Both the position numbers and the translations under genes were made by a program. Shown in pieces: positions 53,613-62,210 of a DNA stretch of 64,000 nt; position 1 is the stretch's first letter; every line of letters starts with the position of its first letter. The notes under the pieces are model-generated. The model worked only from the letters and a program-made list of their open reading frames with translations. It searched no databases and was not told where the DNA came from. The DNA is from Clostridia bacterium (GTDB lineage Bacteria > Bacillota > Clostridia > TANB77 > CAG-508). The stretch spans positions 41,883-105,882 of the forward strand of contig JAFRNM010000021.1 of assembly GCA_017430135.1 (NCBI GenBank), written 5' to 3'.

Positions 53613-54250
53613 CTATAATGTCCCACTATAGAATCTTGTCCATATAGCTCTAATACATCTTCTTCATAATTTATTTGTTCAGGACTTTGATGATGTATTA
53701 AAAATGGAACTCCATTCTTATTCCTCTTATCTGATATGATTCCAATATGATCTTTCATTACAATTATATCTCCACCTTGCCATTCTTCAATTTTAGATAA
53801 ATCAGTAGTTAATGATATACTATTATTCTTAAAATATATATCTAAGTTTTTTACTCTTCTAAAATCAATATTTATATCTATTTTTTCAATATTATATCTT
53901 CCCCTATTATTTATAATATCTTGATTAACCAATTGCATTAGATCATATCCAGCCCCTTTTAATCCTTTTGCTACAACATCTGTGCATACTCCATATTCAT
54001 CGTTTGGATAACCTGTTGCATAATATTTGCTTTCATATTTTGGTTTTGTTTTTATATATTCTTTTACATTATTTAATATATCTGTCTGATCATCTATTCC
54101 ATCATTATCTTTATCAACACTACTAATATAAGATTCAATATTAAAACTGTTATCAGAATCTTGTTTTTGCGTATTACCGCTAAAAATAAAAAATAATAAA
54201 ACAATAATTATTATAACAAAAATAAAAAATCTAATTACACTTTTTTTCAT
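53603..54250 (-). CDS. DUF1287 secreted protein
   Basis: 215 residues with a signal anchor (7-24). The C-terminal domain (about 75-215) has GVCTDVVAKGLKGAGYDL, GGDIIVMKDHIGIISD and HHQSPEQ, giving the Cys-His arrangement of an NlpC/P60-like papain fold. Members are thought to be cell-wall amidases or peptidases. DKDNDGIDDQTDI looks like a calcium-type acidic loop. It has a promoter of the shared type at 54369-54407. Confidence 0.87.
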   Translation of the reverse strand: MKKSVIRFFIFVIIIIVLLFFIFSGNTQKQDSDNSFNIESYISSVDKDNDGIDDQTDILNNVKEYIKTKPKYESKYYATGYPNDEYGVCTDVVAKGLKGAGYDLMQLVNQDIINNRGRYNIEKIDINIDFRRVKNLDIYFKNNSISLTTDLSKIEEWQGGDIIVMKDHIGIISDKRNKNGVPFLIHHQSPEQINYEEDVLELYGQDSIVGHYRIS

Positions 54251-54585
54251 ACTAACTCCTCTCCATATTTTTTACTTTTATTTATGATATTTTTAATAAA
54301 AAACATATTATATAATTCCATCTTTTCTCATCTTCTTTTATATAGTAATCTACAACAATACTTTTTAGTATTATACATTAAATATCTAAAAAATAAAAGC
54401 GAACAGATCCAAAATTATAAAATTCCATCTTAATATTGACACTCCTTAAAAATTATGTTAATATACTTCTAACATTTTAATTTAACAGAATTTTATTATT
54501 TTATAGGAGTTAAATATATTTAATATAAAAAAGTAGAAATTTTAATTTCTACTTTTTTTCTTAAAATATACCTTAACAATGGACT
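54251..54585. other. Intergenic region with promoter block and terminator
   Basis: 335 bases without a gene. On the minus strand it holds the shared promoter block (TGTTCGCTTTTATTT, then TTAATGTATAATA, 54369-54407) for the DUF1287 gene, with a leader of over 100 bases. The MazG terminator is a hairpin GTAGAAAT/ATTTCTAC at 54529-54559. Confidence 0.55.
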
Positions 54586-54906
54586 TCAATTTTCCTTGCC
54601 ATCATATTCCTTTACTCTTGTTAACACACCATCAATAACTTTGTATTCTCTTTTTGAATTTTTATATACCTTTTTTTGTATTTCTTCTTCAAGATTAATT
54701 CCTAATATTTCAGATAATCCAAGTAAATATATTCCAATATCAGCCAATTCTTCGCCTAATGTATCTTCTTTTTTTCTCCATGCTTCATGTGCTTCTGAGG
54801 TCTCTCCATAAATATAACAAAATTCTTGATTTATATCTGTTGTATTAAATCCTTTATTAATTTTATTTTGATAAATTTCTTTTTGTAATTGTTTTAAATC
54901 AATCAT
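54586..54906 (-). CDS. MazG-like nucleotide pyrophosphohydrolase
   Basis: 106 residues of all-alpha NTP-PPase fold. The metal site is visible as YGETSEAHEAW (EExxE-type, about 34-44) and GEELADIGIYLLGL (ExxD, about 50-63). Such enzymes cleave non-canonical dNTPs or house-cleaning substrates in the cytoplasm. It shares the AATGTATAATA -10 block with neighbouring accessory genes. Confidence 0.85.
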   Translation of the reverse strand: MIDLKQLQKEIYQNKINKGFNTTDINQEFCYIYGETSEAHEAWRKKEDTLGEELADIGIYLLGLSEILGINLEEEIQKKVYKNSKREYKVIDGVLTRVKEYDGKEN

Positions 54907-54979
54907 ACATCATTCCTCCATATTATTATTTTTTTATTATACATTAGATTAAAATAACTCTTGCACCTAAAATTGTAAT

Positions 54980-55522
54980 TTAACGAGACAATGTAAATGT
55001 TATAATAACATCTCCATTACCCAGAATTCTTTTTAATTCACTTGAACTGATATTTTGTATTTTACCTAATTTAGTATAACTCCATGAATTGGAATTATAG
55101 AATAAAGATATTTGGTTTCCTTGATATAAGACAATATCTCCTACTGATGTTGTAATATTTGAATCTTCCCTTGGAAGTGAAAATCCTAAATCTCCAACTT
55201 TCTCAAATCCTCCATATTCGTGGGCATTTACTACAATATCTCCATTTTTTAGTCGTTCTTTTAATTCTATTGTTGCAGAATTATCTTCTAATTCAATATT
55301 TAATACATTATTATTAATTTTGATATATACTGTATTCATACTTTCATCAACCTTATTCTCTATTATTGTATTATTTGAAATTTCATTATTTTGTACTTTA
55401 TCATTATTTATAATTTCAGCATTATTACTAATTTCTTTTTTATCATTTTTAGGTACAAGAAATATTATAGCAAACATAATAAAAACTATTACTAAAATTA
55501 TTGGTACAATAATCTTCTTCAT
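54980..55522 (-). CDS. Membrane-anchored cyclophilin-like fold protein
   Basis: 180 residues: an N-terminal helix (3-22), an Asn-rich linker (27-58), then a domain beginning VYIKINNNVLNIELEDNSA and containing GDIVLYQGNQISLFY and LGKIQNISS, as in the cyclophilin-like family (PF18050). Function in bacteria is unknown. It lies 15 bases downstream of the alpha/beta hydrolase gene and is likely co-transcribed. Confidence 0.82.
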   Translation of the reverse strand: MKKIIVPIILVIVFIMFAIIFLVPKNDKKEISNNAEIINNDKVQNNEISNNTIIENKVDESMNTVYIKINNNVLNIELEDNSATIELKERLKNGDIVVNAHEYGGFEKVGDLGFSLPREDSNITTSVGDIVLYQGNQISLFYNSNSWSYTKLGKIQNISSSELKRILGNGDVIITFTLSR

Positions 55523-55537
55523 AATTCCACAACCTTA

Positions 55538-56521
55538 TCATATATTTTTTCTTATAAATTCTTCTATTTTATCAAATGGAATTATATTCTTTTGGTCGTA
55601 TAAGTCACAATGTGAAGCTCCTTCTATTGATAGAAATTCTTTATTGTAAGCATATTGACTATCTTTAATCATATTGTTATACGCGTCTTTTCCAAAATAG
55701 TATGAATGTGCTTTATCTCCATGTACTATCATAACTGCATTTCTTATTTCGTTTGAGTAGTGTAATAATCTTGTATTTAGAAGTGATGTTCCTGCTGTTA
55801 CATTCCATCCACCATTTGAATTTAAACTTCTTTTGTGGTATCCACGAGAAGTTTTATAATAAGCATAATAATCTTTTACAAATTGAGGTGCATCCCCTGG
55901 TAACGGATCAACTACTCCTCCACCAAGTTTATATTCTTTATTCTTAAAATCTTCTGTTCTTTGAGCATTTATTGCAACTCTTGCCTTATATCTTGATTCT
56001 TCATTATCTTCGCTATCGAAATATCCATTTCCTGACACTCTTGACATATCATACATAGTAGAAGCAATTGTAGCTTTAATTCTTGTATCAATACATGCTG
56101 TTTGAATAGCCATTCCACCCCAACCACATATACCAATTATTGATATTTTTTCACTATCTACATTTTCTAAATTAGATAGGAAATCTACTGCTGATTGGAA
56201 ATCTTCAACATTTATGTCTGGAGAGTTCATATATCTTGGCTCTCCTCCTGATTCTCCTGTAAATGATGGATCAAATGCTATTGTCAAAAAACCTCTTTCT
56301 GCCATTTCTTGAGCATATAATCCTGAACTTTGTTCTTTTACCGCTCCAAAAGGTCCACTAACTGCTATTGCAGGAAGTAGTCCTTCATATTCTTTTGGCT
56401 CATACATATCTGCGGCAATTGTTATTCCAAAATGATTTTTAAAAGTTACCTTTTTGTGGTTTACTTTATCGCTTTTAGGGAATACTTTATCCCATTCTTG
56501 AACTAATTTTATATCTTCCAT
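55538..56521 (-). CDS. Alpha/beta hydrolase, dienelactone-hydrolase-like
   Basis: 327 residues. The nucleophile elbow reads GICGWGG, so the nucleophile would be Cys as in dienelactone hydrolases rather than Ser. The acid is probably in MIVHGDKAHS, with the His in IEGASHCDLYD. FDPSFTGESGGEP precedes the elbow as in YcjY/YkfD-type enzymes. No signal peptide. Substrate unknown. GGGAGG precedes the start. Confidence 0.88.
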   Translation of the reverse strand: MEDIKLVQEWDKVFPKSDKVNHKKVTFKNHFGITIAADMYEPKEYEGLLPAIAVSGPFGAVKEQSSGLYAQEMAERGFLTIAFDPSFTGESGGEPRYMNSPDINVEDFQSAVDFLSNLENVDSEKISIIGICGWGGMAIQTACIDTRIKATIASTMYDMSRVSGNGYFDSEDNEESRYKARVAINAQRTEDFKNKEYKLGGGVVDPLPGDAPQFVKDYYAYYKTSRGYHKRSLNSNGGWNVTAGTSLLNTRLLHYSNEIRNAVMIVHGDKAHSYYFGKDAYNNMIKDSQYAYNKEFLSIEGASHCDLYDQKNIIPFDKIEEFIRKNI

Positions 56522-56569
56522 TTAATACCTCCCATAAAAATTTTATTATTTTCTATAATAATAGATTAC

Positions 56570-57316
56570 TCAATCTTTAATACTTAAATAACCATTTTCA
56601 AAGATGCTTTTTATCTGACAATTATTATCAATTAGATGTTGTATTGCGGCACCTGCTACTGCTGACAATAAGATTTTTCCAATGTCCGACAAATTATTCA
56701 TCATTACAATCTGATCAGCTGCTAATTTATTTAGCATAAACTTTTTTCCTTTTAATTCGTCAAAATGCTCTGATAAAGCCCATTCAATTTGATATTTTTT
56801 ATTATCTACAATTATTTCTATAATTTGCGACATACTCTTTTCCCCTTTATTTATCTTATGCACAGGAAATTTCCCTTCATGTAGTATTTTTTTTATAATT
56901 TTAGGTACTATTGGATATTCATTTATTTTCTCAATCTCAATCCATTCATATTGTAGATAGTCTTCGCCTTCTATATTTTTAATTGTGTATTCTATTTTCT
57001 TATCTTCTTCATTTACAAATTCAGCTTTATGTACAAACATTATCTCATGAAATTTTGAGTCCTTCATTTCGAAGAAATTTTCTATTGTAGATACATAACC
57101 TGTAATTTCTATTTCTTTGCCCATTTCTTCTTTTATTTCTCTTTTTAGTGTTGTTGCTGAATCTTCTCCTATTTCAACTCTTCCACCAACTAAAGCGTAA
57201 TGATCACTATTTACATTTCTATGTACAAGTACTTTTCCATTGTGAATTATTATACCTGCAGATCTTACATTTAGTTTTTGGTCTAAAACATTTAATGTTA
57301 AATCTTTTTCTTTCAT
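56570..57316 (-). CDS. NUDIX hydrolase with extra C-terminal domain
   Basis: 248 residues from the ATG at 57314-57316, nine bases after AAGGAG. The NUDIX box is intact: GRVEIGEDSATTLKREIKEE (about 54-73), so it hydrolyses a nucleoside diphosphate linked to another group. Residues from about 160 form a second, unrecognised domain starting at SQIIEIIVDNKKYQIEW. An internal Met there could even be a separate start. It carries the 46-base promoter block shared with the ASCH gene. Confidence 0.82.
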   Translation of the reverse strand: MKEKDLTLNVLDQKLNVRSAGIIIHNGKVLVHRNVNSDHYALVGGRVEIGEDSATTLKREIKEEMGKEIEITGYVSTIENFFEMKDSKFHEIMFVHKAEFVNEEDKKIEYTIKNIEGEDYLQYEWIEIEKINEYPIVPKIIKKILHEGKFPVHKINKGEKSMSQIIEIIVDNKKYQIEWALSEHFDELKGKKFMLNKLAADQIVMMNNLSDIGKILLSAVAGAAIQHLIDNNCQIKSIFENGYLSIKD

Positions 57317-57333
57317 ATTCTTTTTCTCCTTTT

Positions 57334-57379
57334 GACTATTATACATTATTTCTTCTTTAAATAAAAGCGAACAAATAAA
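57334..57379 (-). promoter_or_regulatory. Shared promoter block, copy for the NUDIX gene
   Basis: 46 bases identical to 58868-58913. On the minus strand they read TTTGTTCGCTTTTATTT, then an extended -10 AATGTATAAT. A diverged version lies at 54369-54407. Confidence 0.6.
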
Positions 57380-57387
57380 CTTTACTT

Positions 57388-58281
57388 TTATTCAAAATCT
57401 TCATTATATTTTATTAATTTAATTGCACTCTCTAAAGTTTCAGTACAACATAGTTTTCCATTATTATCTACATATATTAATTCATTATTACCTGATACCT
57501 TCTTTGAATCCTCTATATTTCTTGTACCAACAAGCTCATTTTTAAATTTGCAAGTATCTCCTATAGTCCTTACTTCATAACCTTCTCTTCTAGATTTATA
57601 TATTATATATTTGATTTTATTCTCAATGAACTTCTGAATAACTTTTTTATAAGGCATTTCTGTATCAAAAATTATATAAGGCTCTCTACATTTAGATATC
57701 TTTTCTACAACAATTTCTATACCTTCAACTTCAGCTATTGCATTATTTATATAAACGTTCCAAAAACCATCAGCTAATTTTATAGCATTCATAAAAGCTT
57801 CGTTTTCTGATATATTTTCATTCCATTTCGGATTGCATAATTTAACAAAATTAGGTGTTATTTTATTTTCAATAAATTCAAATTGCATATTATCTTCTGC
57901 ATCAATATTTTGAATAAGCTCCTTATCTATATATTTAAATACTTTCTCCAAATATTTAACTCTCATTTTTCTCAAATAAACTCTGCCAAACTTTTTCCAT
58001 AATAATCCTATTGAAGAATAGAAAATTCCATTATCTCTTTTACCATTTCTATTTTTTTGATGATGATCAAATTCTCCTAATCCTATATCATAAACTATTT
58101 TATTCTCTATATCAATTTTTTCTATACTTGGAACTCTTGCTAAAATAATATTATCCATTATTTTACTTAGAAATATTGTTGATATTATATCATCAACATG
58201 AAACCTTCCGGAATGAGTTATACAATTTGCCTCTTCAACTTTGTTTGTTAATCGTAAATTTTTATACTTATTTTCAACCAT
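57388..58281 (-). CDS. MYG1-family protein (DHH-like hydrolase)
   Basis: 297 residues. Eukaryotic MYG1 is a 3'-5' RNA exonuclease; bacterial members are uncharacterised. THSGRFHVDDIISTIFL (22-38) and DIGLGEFDHHQKNRNGKRD (about 65-83) contain the His/Asp metal ligands of the DHH-like core. LADGFWNVY and a C-terminal SNNELIYV-type segment follow. GGAGG precedes the ATG. It belongs to the set of genes with the AATGTATAAT -10. Confidence 0.85.
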   Translation of the reverse strand: MVENKYKNLRLTNKVEEANCITHSGRFHVDDIISTIFLSKIMDNIILARVPSIEKIDIENKIVYDIGLGEFDHHQKNRNGKRDNGIFYSSIGLLWKKFGRVYLRKMRVKYLEKVFKYIDKELIQNIDAEDNMQFEFIENKITPNFVKLCNPKWNENISENEAFMNAIKLADGFWNVYINNAIAEVEGIEIVVEKISKCREPYIIFDTEMPYKKVIQKFIENKIKYIIYKSRREGYEVRTIGDTCKFKNELVGTRNIEDSKKVSGNNELIYVDNNGKLCCTETLESAIKLIKYNEDFE

Positions 58282-58327
58282 TTTTCCTCCACATCATTAC
58301 ACAGATTTATGATTATACATTATTTTT

Positions 58328-58489
58328 TTAGGTATCTAAAATTTTCCCACGAGATATTGGCCCAGAACGTAGAACCTTAACTTCATTTGAAGTGCAATCT
58401 ATAATCGTACTTCCTATAGAAAATATAATCTTACCTTCCAACATTCCATCCAATAATGGACAAGCATTTTCTATTTCATCAATTTCATT
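58328..58489 (-). pseudogene. TsaC/Sua5 (YrdC) C-terminal fragment
   Basis: The 53 codons after a stop have no start codon. They read GSTIIDCTSNEVKVLRSGPI, the C-terminal end of YrdC-type threonylcarbamoyl-AMP synthase. The catalytic N-terminal part is absent, so this is a remnant. No other feature is seen between 58282 and 58520. Confidence 0.6.
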
Positions 58490-58520
58490 TTATTTATATC
58501 TTTTTATCATAATTCTATCC

Positions 58521-58850
58521 TTAATTAATTACATTAATTCTTATACCTAAAATACCATATTGTTGCTCTTTTTCGTGAGAATAAATTTGATACATTGCCT
58601 TAGTCTTCCTTTTTATTTCTTCTTCATCAGTATATAGTTTTCTAAACAAATTCTCAAAAGTATCTTCTCTATATAATTCAGTAACATCAACTAATAGTTT
58701 TTCTTGTAAATCAGGCAATTTTGAAAACTCAATTTGATCTCCAATTTTTATTAGCTGTCTTTTTTCATCAAATAATCTAAATTCTATTGTTTTGCTTCCA
58801 TTTTTCATTCTATTGAATGGATCTTTGTTTAATTTCATTTTGTGTAACAT
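58521..58850 (-). CDS. ASCH-domain protein
   Basis: 109 residues of PUA-like fold. KMKLNKDPFNRMKNGSKTIEFRL is the characteristic start, with Lys and Glu of the proposed RNA or nucleotide site. GDQIEFSKLPD and a final beta strand GILGIRI complete it. Family members act on RNA, for example N4-acetylcytidine amidohydrolase. The promoter is the 46-base block duplicated from the NUDIX gene. Confidence 0.87.
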   Translation of the reverse strand: MLHKMKLNKDPFNRMKNGSKTIEFRLFDEKRQLIKIGDQIEFSKLPDLQEKLLVDVTELYREDTFENLFRKLYTDEEEIKRKTKAMYQIYSHEKEQQYGILGIRINVIN

Positions 58851-58867
58851 TTGCTATCTCTCCTTTG

Positions 58868-58913
58868 GACTATTATACATTATTTCTTCTTTAAATAAAA
58901 GCGAACAAATAAA
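58868..58913 (-). promoter_or_regulatory. Shared promoter block, copy for the ASCH gene
   Basis: Identical over 46 bases to 57334-57379, including TGTATAAT and the TTTGTTCGCTTTTATTT upstream box. Confidence 0.6.
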
Positions 58914-58962
58914 AAAATAGCATAATTATTTTAATTGAATATAATATTTCGAGGTGAATTTT

Positions 58963-59427
58963 ATGTTTTCATATAATATAAGTAGTGCAAAAGCAGATAT
59001 TAATGGAGGAAGTACCTATCCTAGCATAAAAGGTCAGGTTTATTTTAAAGAAACAAAAGATGGCGTAATTGTAACTGCTCAAATATATGGATTACCAATT
59101 TCTAAAAATAATTGTAGAGGTAAATTCTTTGGTTTCCATATTCATGAAGGTAATTCATGTACTGGAAATTCTGAAGATGAATTTGCTAATGTAAAAATGC
59201 ATTATAATCCTACAAATTGTCCGCACCCATTACATGTTGGTGATTTACCACCATTATTAGAAAATAATGGTTATGCATATATGAGTGTTTTGACAGACAA
59301 ATTTAAAATTTCAGATATAATTGGTAAAACAGTTATAATACATGATATGCCAGATGACTTTACAACACAGCCTAGTGGAAACTCTGGAAAGAAAATTGCA
59401 TGTGGAGTTATTAGGAATAGTTTTTAG
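58963..59427 (+). CDS. sodC: Cu/Zn superoxide dismutase family protein
   Basis: 154 residues from the ATG at 58963, six bases after GAGGTG; a GTG three codons earlier is less likely. Copper and zinc ligands are visible in GFHIHEGNSC, KMHYNP, PHPLHVGDLP and VIIHDMPDDF. The Cys pair in NSCTG and IACGV could form the family disulfide. There is no signal peptide, so the enzyme would be cytoplasmic, unlike most bacterial SodC. It dismutates superoxide; in an anaerobe it gives protection during air exposure. Confidence 0.87.
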   Translation: MFSYNISSAKADINGGSTYPSIKGQVYFKETKDGVIVTAQIYGLPISKNNCRGKFFGFHIHEGNSCTGNSEDEFANVKMHYNPTNCPHPLHVGDLPPLLENNGYAYMSVLTDKFKISDIIGKTVIIHDMPDDFTTQPSGNSGKKIACGVIRNSF

Positions 59428-59442
59428 ATTTAAAAAGATAGA

Positions 59443-59476
59443 AAAATAGTAGAAATTGTAAAATTTCTACTATTTT
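59443..59476 (+). terminator. Terminator of sodC
   Basis: AAAATAGTAGAAATT/AATTTCTACTATTTT, perfect 15-bp stem with a 4-base loop. Confidence 0.8.
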
Positions 59477-59478
59477 AT

Positions 59479-59601
59479 GGTTCCTCATGTGTGAGCTGTA
59501 AATCGGCTATCCTCCCTGATTTCAAACCTTCAGTTTTTGTCTGTGGTAAATTTTGTGGTAAAATTATGACAAAATCAAACATAATTTAACAAATTATTAC
59601 A
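59479..59601 (+). repeat. Direct repeat flanking the SOS module, left copy
   Basis: About 115 bases repeated at 62068-62180 in the same orientation. The central 34 bases (59530-59563) are identical, including CTGTGGTAAATTTTGTGG. In one frame the sequence reads KPSVFVCGKFCGK, possibly the tail of a lost integrase gene. Confidence 0.75.
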
Positions 59602-59604
59602 GAA

Positions 59605-60441
59605 TCATTTTTGTGCTAATTTTTGTTTATTCTCTTTTTCTAGTTGTTTTAAACTTTTCTTTGGAGTTGGTAAATCTTCTGGCATAGTTCCACCAATATC
59701 TGCAATTGCCTTTCTTACTTTTTTTCCAACTTCATAATGAGTGGAATTTGCTTCTTTTTCAGTTTTTATCTTATCTCTCTTTAACTTTTGTTCTGTTTGA
59801 GAAATTCTAAATAAATTGGCAATAAGTTCATCACTACCCATATTATCTAAAATATCTTCTCTATATCTTAATCCCTTTCTTTTTGCAATATCATCTGCAG
59901 TTTCTCCGTTATATAACCCTTTATAACCACTATTATGAAATTTATCAAAATTTTTTACTCCTGCATTTTTTGCAGCCTGATTAAGTGAATTATTTCCTTT
60001 TCTTGTTAAATCTCTTTGATAAAATCTTTTTTCATCTTCTGTAAGCATAGAATATTCTTTTTCTGTTAATTCTTGTTTCCTTGTTTGAATTGCAAAATAT
60101 GTTTGTGCTAAAGCTATAACTTTCTTTCTACTATCTCCATTTTGTGCAATTAAATAACATGCGTAACGAGTCAGTTTATAATCATTTTGTTTTCTTTCAG
60201 CTCCTGAGCCTATTTGCACCATTTTGTCGGTGCCGACAAAATGGTCTAAGTCAGTCATACCACTATTTCTACAAGCTTCTTTTGCTTTACCAATTACATT
60301 CTCAAATTTTCTCCATTCTTTGTAATCTAACACCTCCTGTAACTCCCTTGCATACCAAAATTCTTCTCCAAATTCATCGATATGTTTAATATCCTCAAAA
60401 TTTTGTCCTTCGTAAAATCCCTCATTTTTCTGTTCTTTCAT
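59605..60441 (-). CDS. dinD: DNA-damage-inducible protein D
   Basis: 278 residues. DinD is an SOS-induced protein that inhibits RecA filament growth. An N-terminal BRO-type domain shows FWYARELQEVLDYKEWRKF (28-46), then KYEVVRYACYLIAQN-like KLTRYACYLIAQNGDSRK. The C-terminal domain has NAGVKNFDKFHNSGYKGLY and is basic. It is transcribed divergently from a LexA-like repressor, whose probable operator overlaps its -35. Its stop lies three bases beyond the left direct repeat. Confidence 0.92.
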   Translation of the reverse strand: MKEQKNEGFYEGQNFEDIKHIDEFGEEFWYARELQEVLDYKEWRKFENVIGKAKEACRNSGMTDLDHFVGTDKMVQIGSGAERKQNDYKLTRYACYLIAQNGDSRKKVIALAQTYFAIQTRKQELTEKEYSMLTEDEKRFYQRDLTRKGNNSLNQAAKNAGVKNFDKFHNSGYKGLYNGETADDIAKRKGLRYREDILDNMGSDELIANLFRISQTEQKLKRDKIKTEKEANSTHYEVGKKVRKAIADIGGTMPEDLPTPKKSLKQLEKENKQKLAQK

Positions 60442-60457
60442 AAAACTTCAACTCCTT

Positions 60458-60487
60458 ATTATAGTATATTCGTTGCATTATTGCAAC
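60458..60487 (-). promoter_or_regulatory. dinD promoter with overlapping operator
   Basis: Minus strand -35 TTGCAA (60481-60486), 17-base spacer, TATAAT (60458-60463). The dyad GTTGCA-TTAT-TGCAAC (60472-60487) covers the -35 and part of the spacer. Confidence 0.7.
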
Positions 60488-60533
60488 TTTTATATGCTAT
60501 ATATATTATATTTTTATAATTTTGTCAATATTT

Positions 60534-60584
60534 TTGCAACATTTTTTAATATTTTGTTGCAAAAGTTGCAAAATGTGTTATAAT
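60534..60584 (+). promoter_or_regulatory. Promoter and operators of the CI/LexA-like repressor gene
   Basis: TATAAT (60579-60584) with a -35 inside GTTGCAA (60556-60562). Further half-sites are TTGCAAC (60534-60540) and GTTGCAA (60565-60571), so the repressor likely controls itself as well as dinD. Confidence 0.65.
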
Positions 60585-60667
60585 ACATATATGAAAGTTC
60601 AGGTTGAAAGATTTTCTTTCATTTCTATGTATACTTATAATTAAAACAAGAAAGGACTGGTTTTAAA

Positions 60668-61318
60668 ATGGAAAAATTAGATTATAAAACTATTGGAGAA
60701 AGATTAAAACAAGCTAGAGAAGAAAAAAGAATAAGTTTAGAAGAAGCTGGAAAAAATGTTGGAGTTAATAAAACCACAATAATGAGATGGGAAAATGGGC
60801 AAACTGAAAAATTTAAAATTTCAGCTCTTGAAACACTTGCAAATCTTTATGGCGTTAATTCACAATGGTTAACCAATGATATTTCAACAAAATATACCTA
60901 TTCTAATACAATTGATAGTTCATTTATTCCTGTTCCAATATTAGGAACTGTGAAAGCTGGTTATGATTATCTAGCAACCGAAAATTGTATCGGAACAGTT
61001 GTAGTAGAAAAAAGAATTGCTGAAAATCCTGAAGATCTTTTTGCTCTTAAAGTACATGGAGATAGTATGTCTCCTACTTTTATTGAAGATGATATTATAG
61101 TTATTAAAAAACAAGAAGATTTTAAAAATGGAGAAATTGTCATTGTTCTTATAAATGGAGAAGAAGCTACAATAAAAAAAGCTTATAAAACTGATTTAGG
61201 TATAGAATTAAAAGCTATTAATCCCTACTATCCTCCAAGAATTTTTACTAAAGAAGAAATTAAAAAAATACCTATAAAAATTATTGGTGTTGTAAAACAA
61301 TTAAAAAGAGAGTTTTAA
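60668..61318 (+). CDS. CI/LexA-like self-cleaving repressor
   Basis: 216 residues. XRE helix-turn-helix at 7-62 (IGERLKQAREEKRISLEEAG, WENGQ) and a peptidase S24 domain at about 88-214. The Ala97-Gly98 cleavage bond lies in TVKAGYD. The catalytic Ser133 is in HGDSMSP and Lys170 in EEATIKKAY. RecA-stimulated autocleavage on DNA damage should lift repression of dinD. It resembles phage repressors more than LexA by its XRE domain. Start after AAAGGA. Confidence 0.92.
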   Translation: MEKLDYKTIGERLKQAREEKRISLEEAGKNVGVNKTTIMRWENGQTEKFKISALETLANLYGVNSQWLTNDISTKYTYSNTIDSSFIPVPILGTVKAGYDYLATENCIGTVVVEKRIAENPEDLFALKVHGDSMSPTFIEDDIIVIKKQEDFKNGEIVIVLINGEEATIKKAYKTDLGIELKAINPYYPPRIFTKEEIKKIPIKIIGVVKQLKREF

Positions 61319-61324
61319 AACTGC

Positions 61325-61360
61325 AAAAGCAGTTATTTTAATTAGAATAACTGCTTTTTT
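61325..61360. terminator. Terminator of the repressor gene
   Basis: AAAAGCAGTTATT/AATAACTGCTTTT stem with T6 on the plus strand; it overlaps the end of the opposing phosphatase gene. Confidence 0.8.
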
Positions 61361-61985
61361 ATATTATTTGTTTTAATTCTATCAATCTATTATTTCTAAA
61401 TGTAAGCTTTAATAAACATGGTGAAGTTATATTTAGCTCTGTTCCTTTATATTCAAGATTTAGTCCTTCATTTACACTGCAATAATTCAATAAATAGAAT
61501 TTAATTGAACCTCCATGACTTACAATAGCTATTCTTTTTCCTTCATAATTTTTAATTATTTCATTTATACATTCTGTCATTCTTTTTTTAGTTTCATTTG
61601 CACTTTCCCCTTCTCTAGTTTTAAAATCTGGAAAAGCTAATTGTTCACGAGATGGATCTCTAGTTTCTTTATCTTTCATAAATTCTGCTAAGTCTTCAAT
61701 ATTTCCAAGCTTTCTCTCACATAATCTATCATCTAAATTATATTTTATTTTGTTTTTATATGCAATGTATTTTGCCGTCTGCTTTGCTCTAACATAACTA
61801 CTACACCATATTGTATCAATTTCTTTTAGTTCAGCATTTTCACTTATTTTTTTAGATGCTTCTTCTCCTTCAATTGATAAAATTTCTTTTTCATTTATTT
61901 CTTGAGGTGTTTCGTTTGTGTATCTAATTGAATTTTCATTAATTGTCTCGGCATGTCTTATTAAAAAGATAATAGTTTCATCCAT
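61359..61985 (-). CDS. Histidine phosphatase family protein
   Basis: 208 residues. FLIRHAETINEN (6-17) carries the phosphorylated His and Arg of the RHG motif (here RHA). WCSSYVRAKQTAKYI is the second Arg region, and IVSHGGSIKFYL the second catalytic His. It belongs to the phosphoglycerate-mutase-like superfamily and is probably a small-molecule phosphatase. It lies inside the pair of direct repeats with dinD and the repressor. Confidence 0.88.
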   Translation of the reverse strand: MDETIIFLIRHAETINENSIRYTNETPQEINEKEILSIEGEEASKKISENAELKEIDTIWCSSYVRAKQTAKYIAYKNKIKYNLDDRLCERKLGNIEDLAEFMKDKETRDPSREQLAFPDFKTREGESANETKKRMTECINEIIKNYEGKRIAIVSHGGSIKFYLLNYCSVNEGLNLEYKGTELNITSPCLLKLTFRNNRLIELKQII

Positions 61986-62067
61986 ATTTACTGTTACTCC
62001 TTTTATGAATTATTTTCAAACATGATTAATATATTTATTAAATTCTTTATGGTCTATCTATTTTTGC

Positions 62068-62180
62068 TGGCTCCTCATGTTTGAGCTGTAAATCGGCTAT
62101 AACCCCTGATTTCAAGCCTTCAGTTTTTGTCTGTGGTAAATTTTGTGGTAAGAATGACACAAAATCTAACAAATTATTAC
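62068..62180 (+). repeat. Direct repeat flanking the SOS module, right copy
   Basis: Matches 59479-59601 with a few substitutions and short indels; same orientation. The region 61986-62301 has no gene, only this repeat and two hairpins. Confidence 0.75.
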
Positions 62181-62210
62181 AAATTGTCGTTATGTTGATT
62201 GTTGTTTAAT

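Noticed and set aside
59479..62180. The direct repeats as duplicated protein-coding genes
   Set aside because: Only a short frame without a start is shared and the two copies diverge in it; they behave as non-coding repeats.
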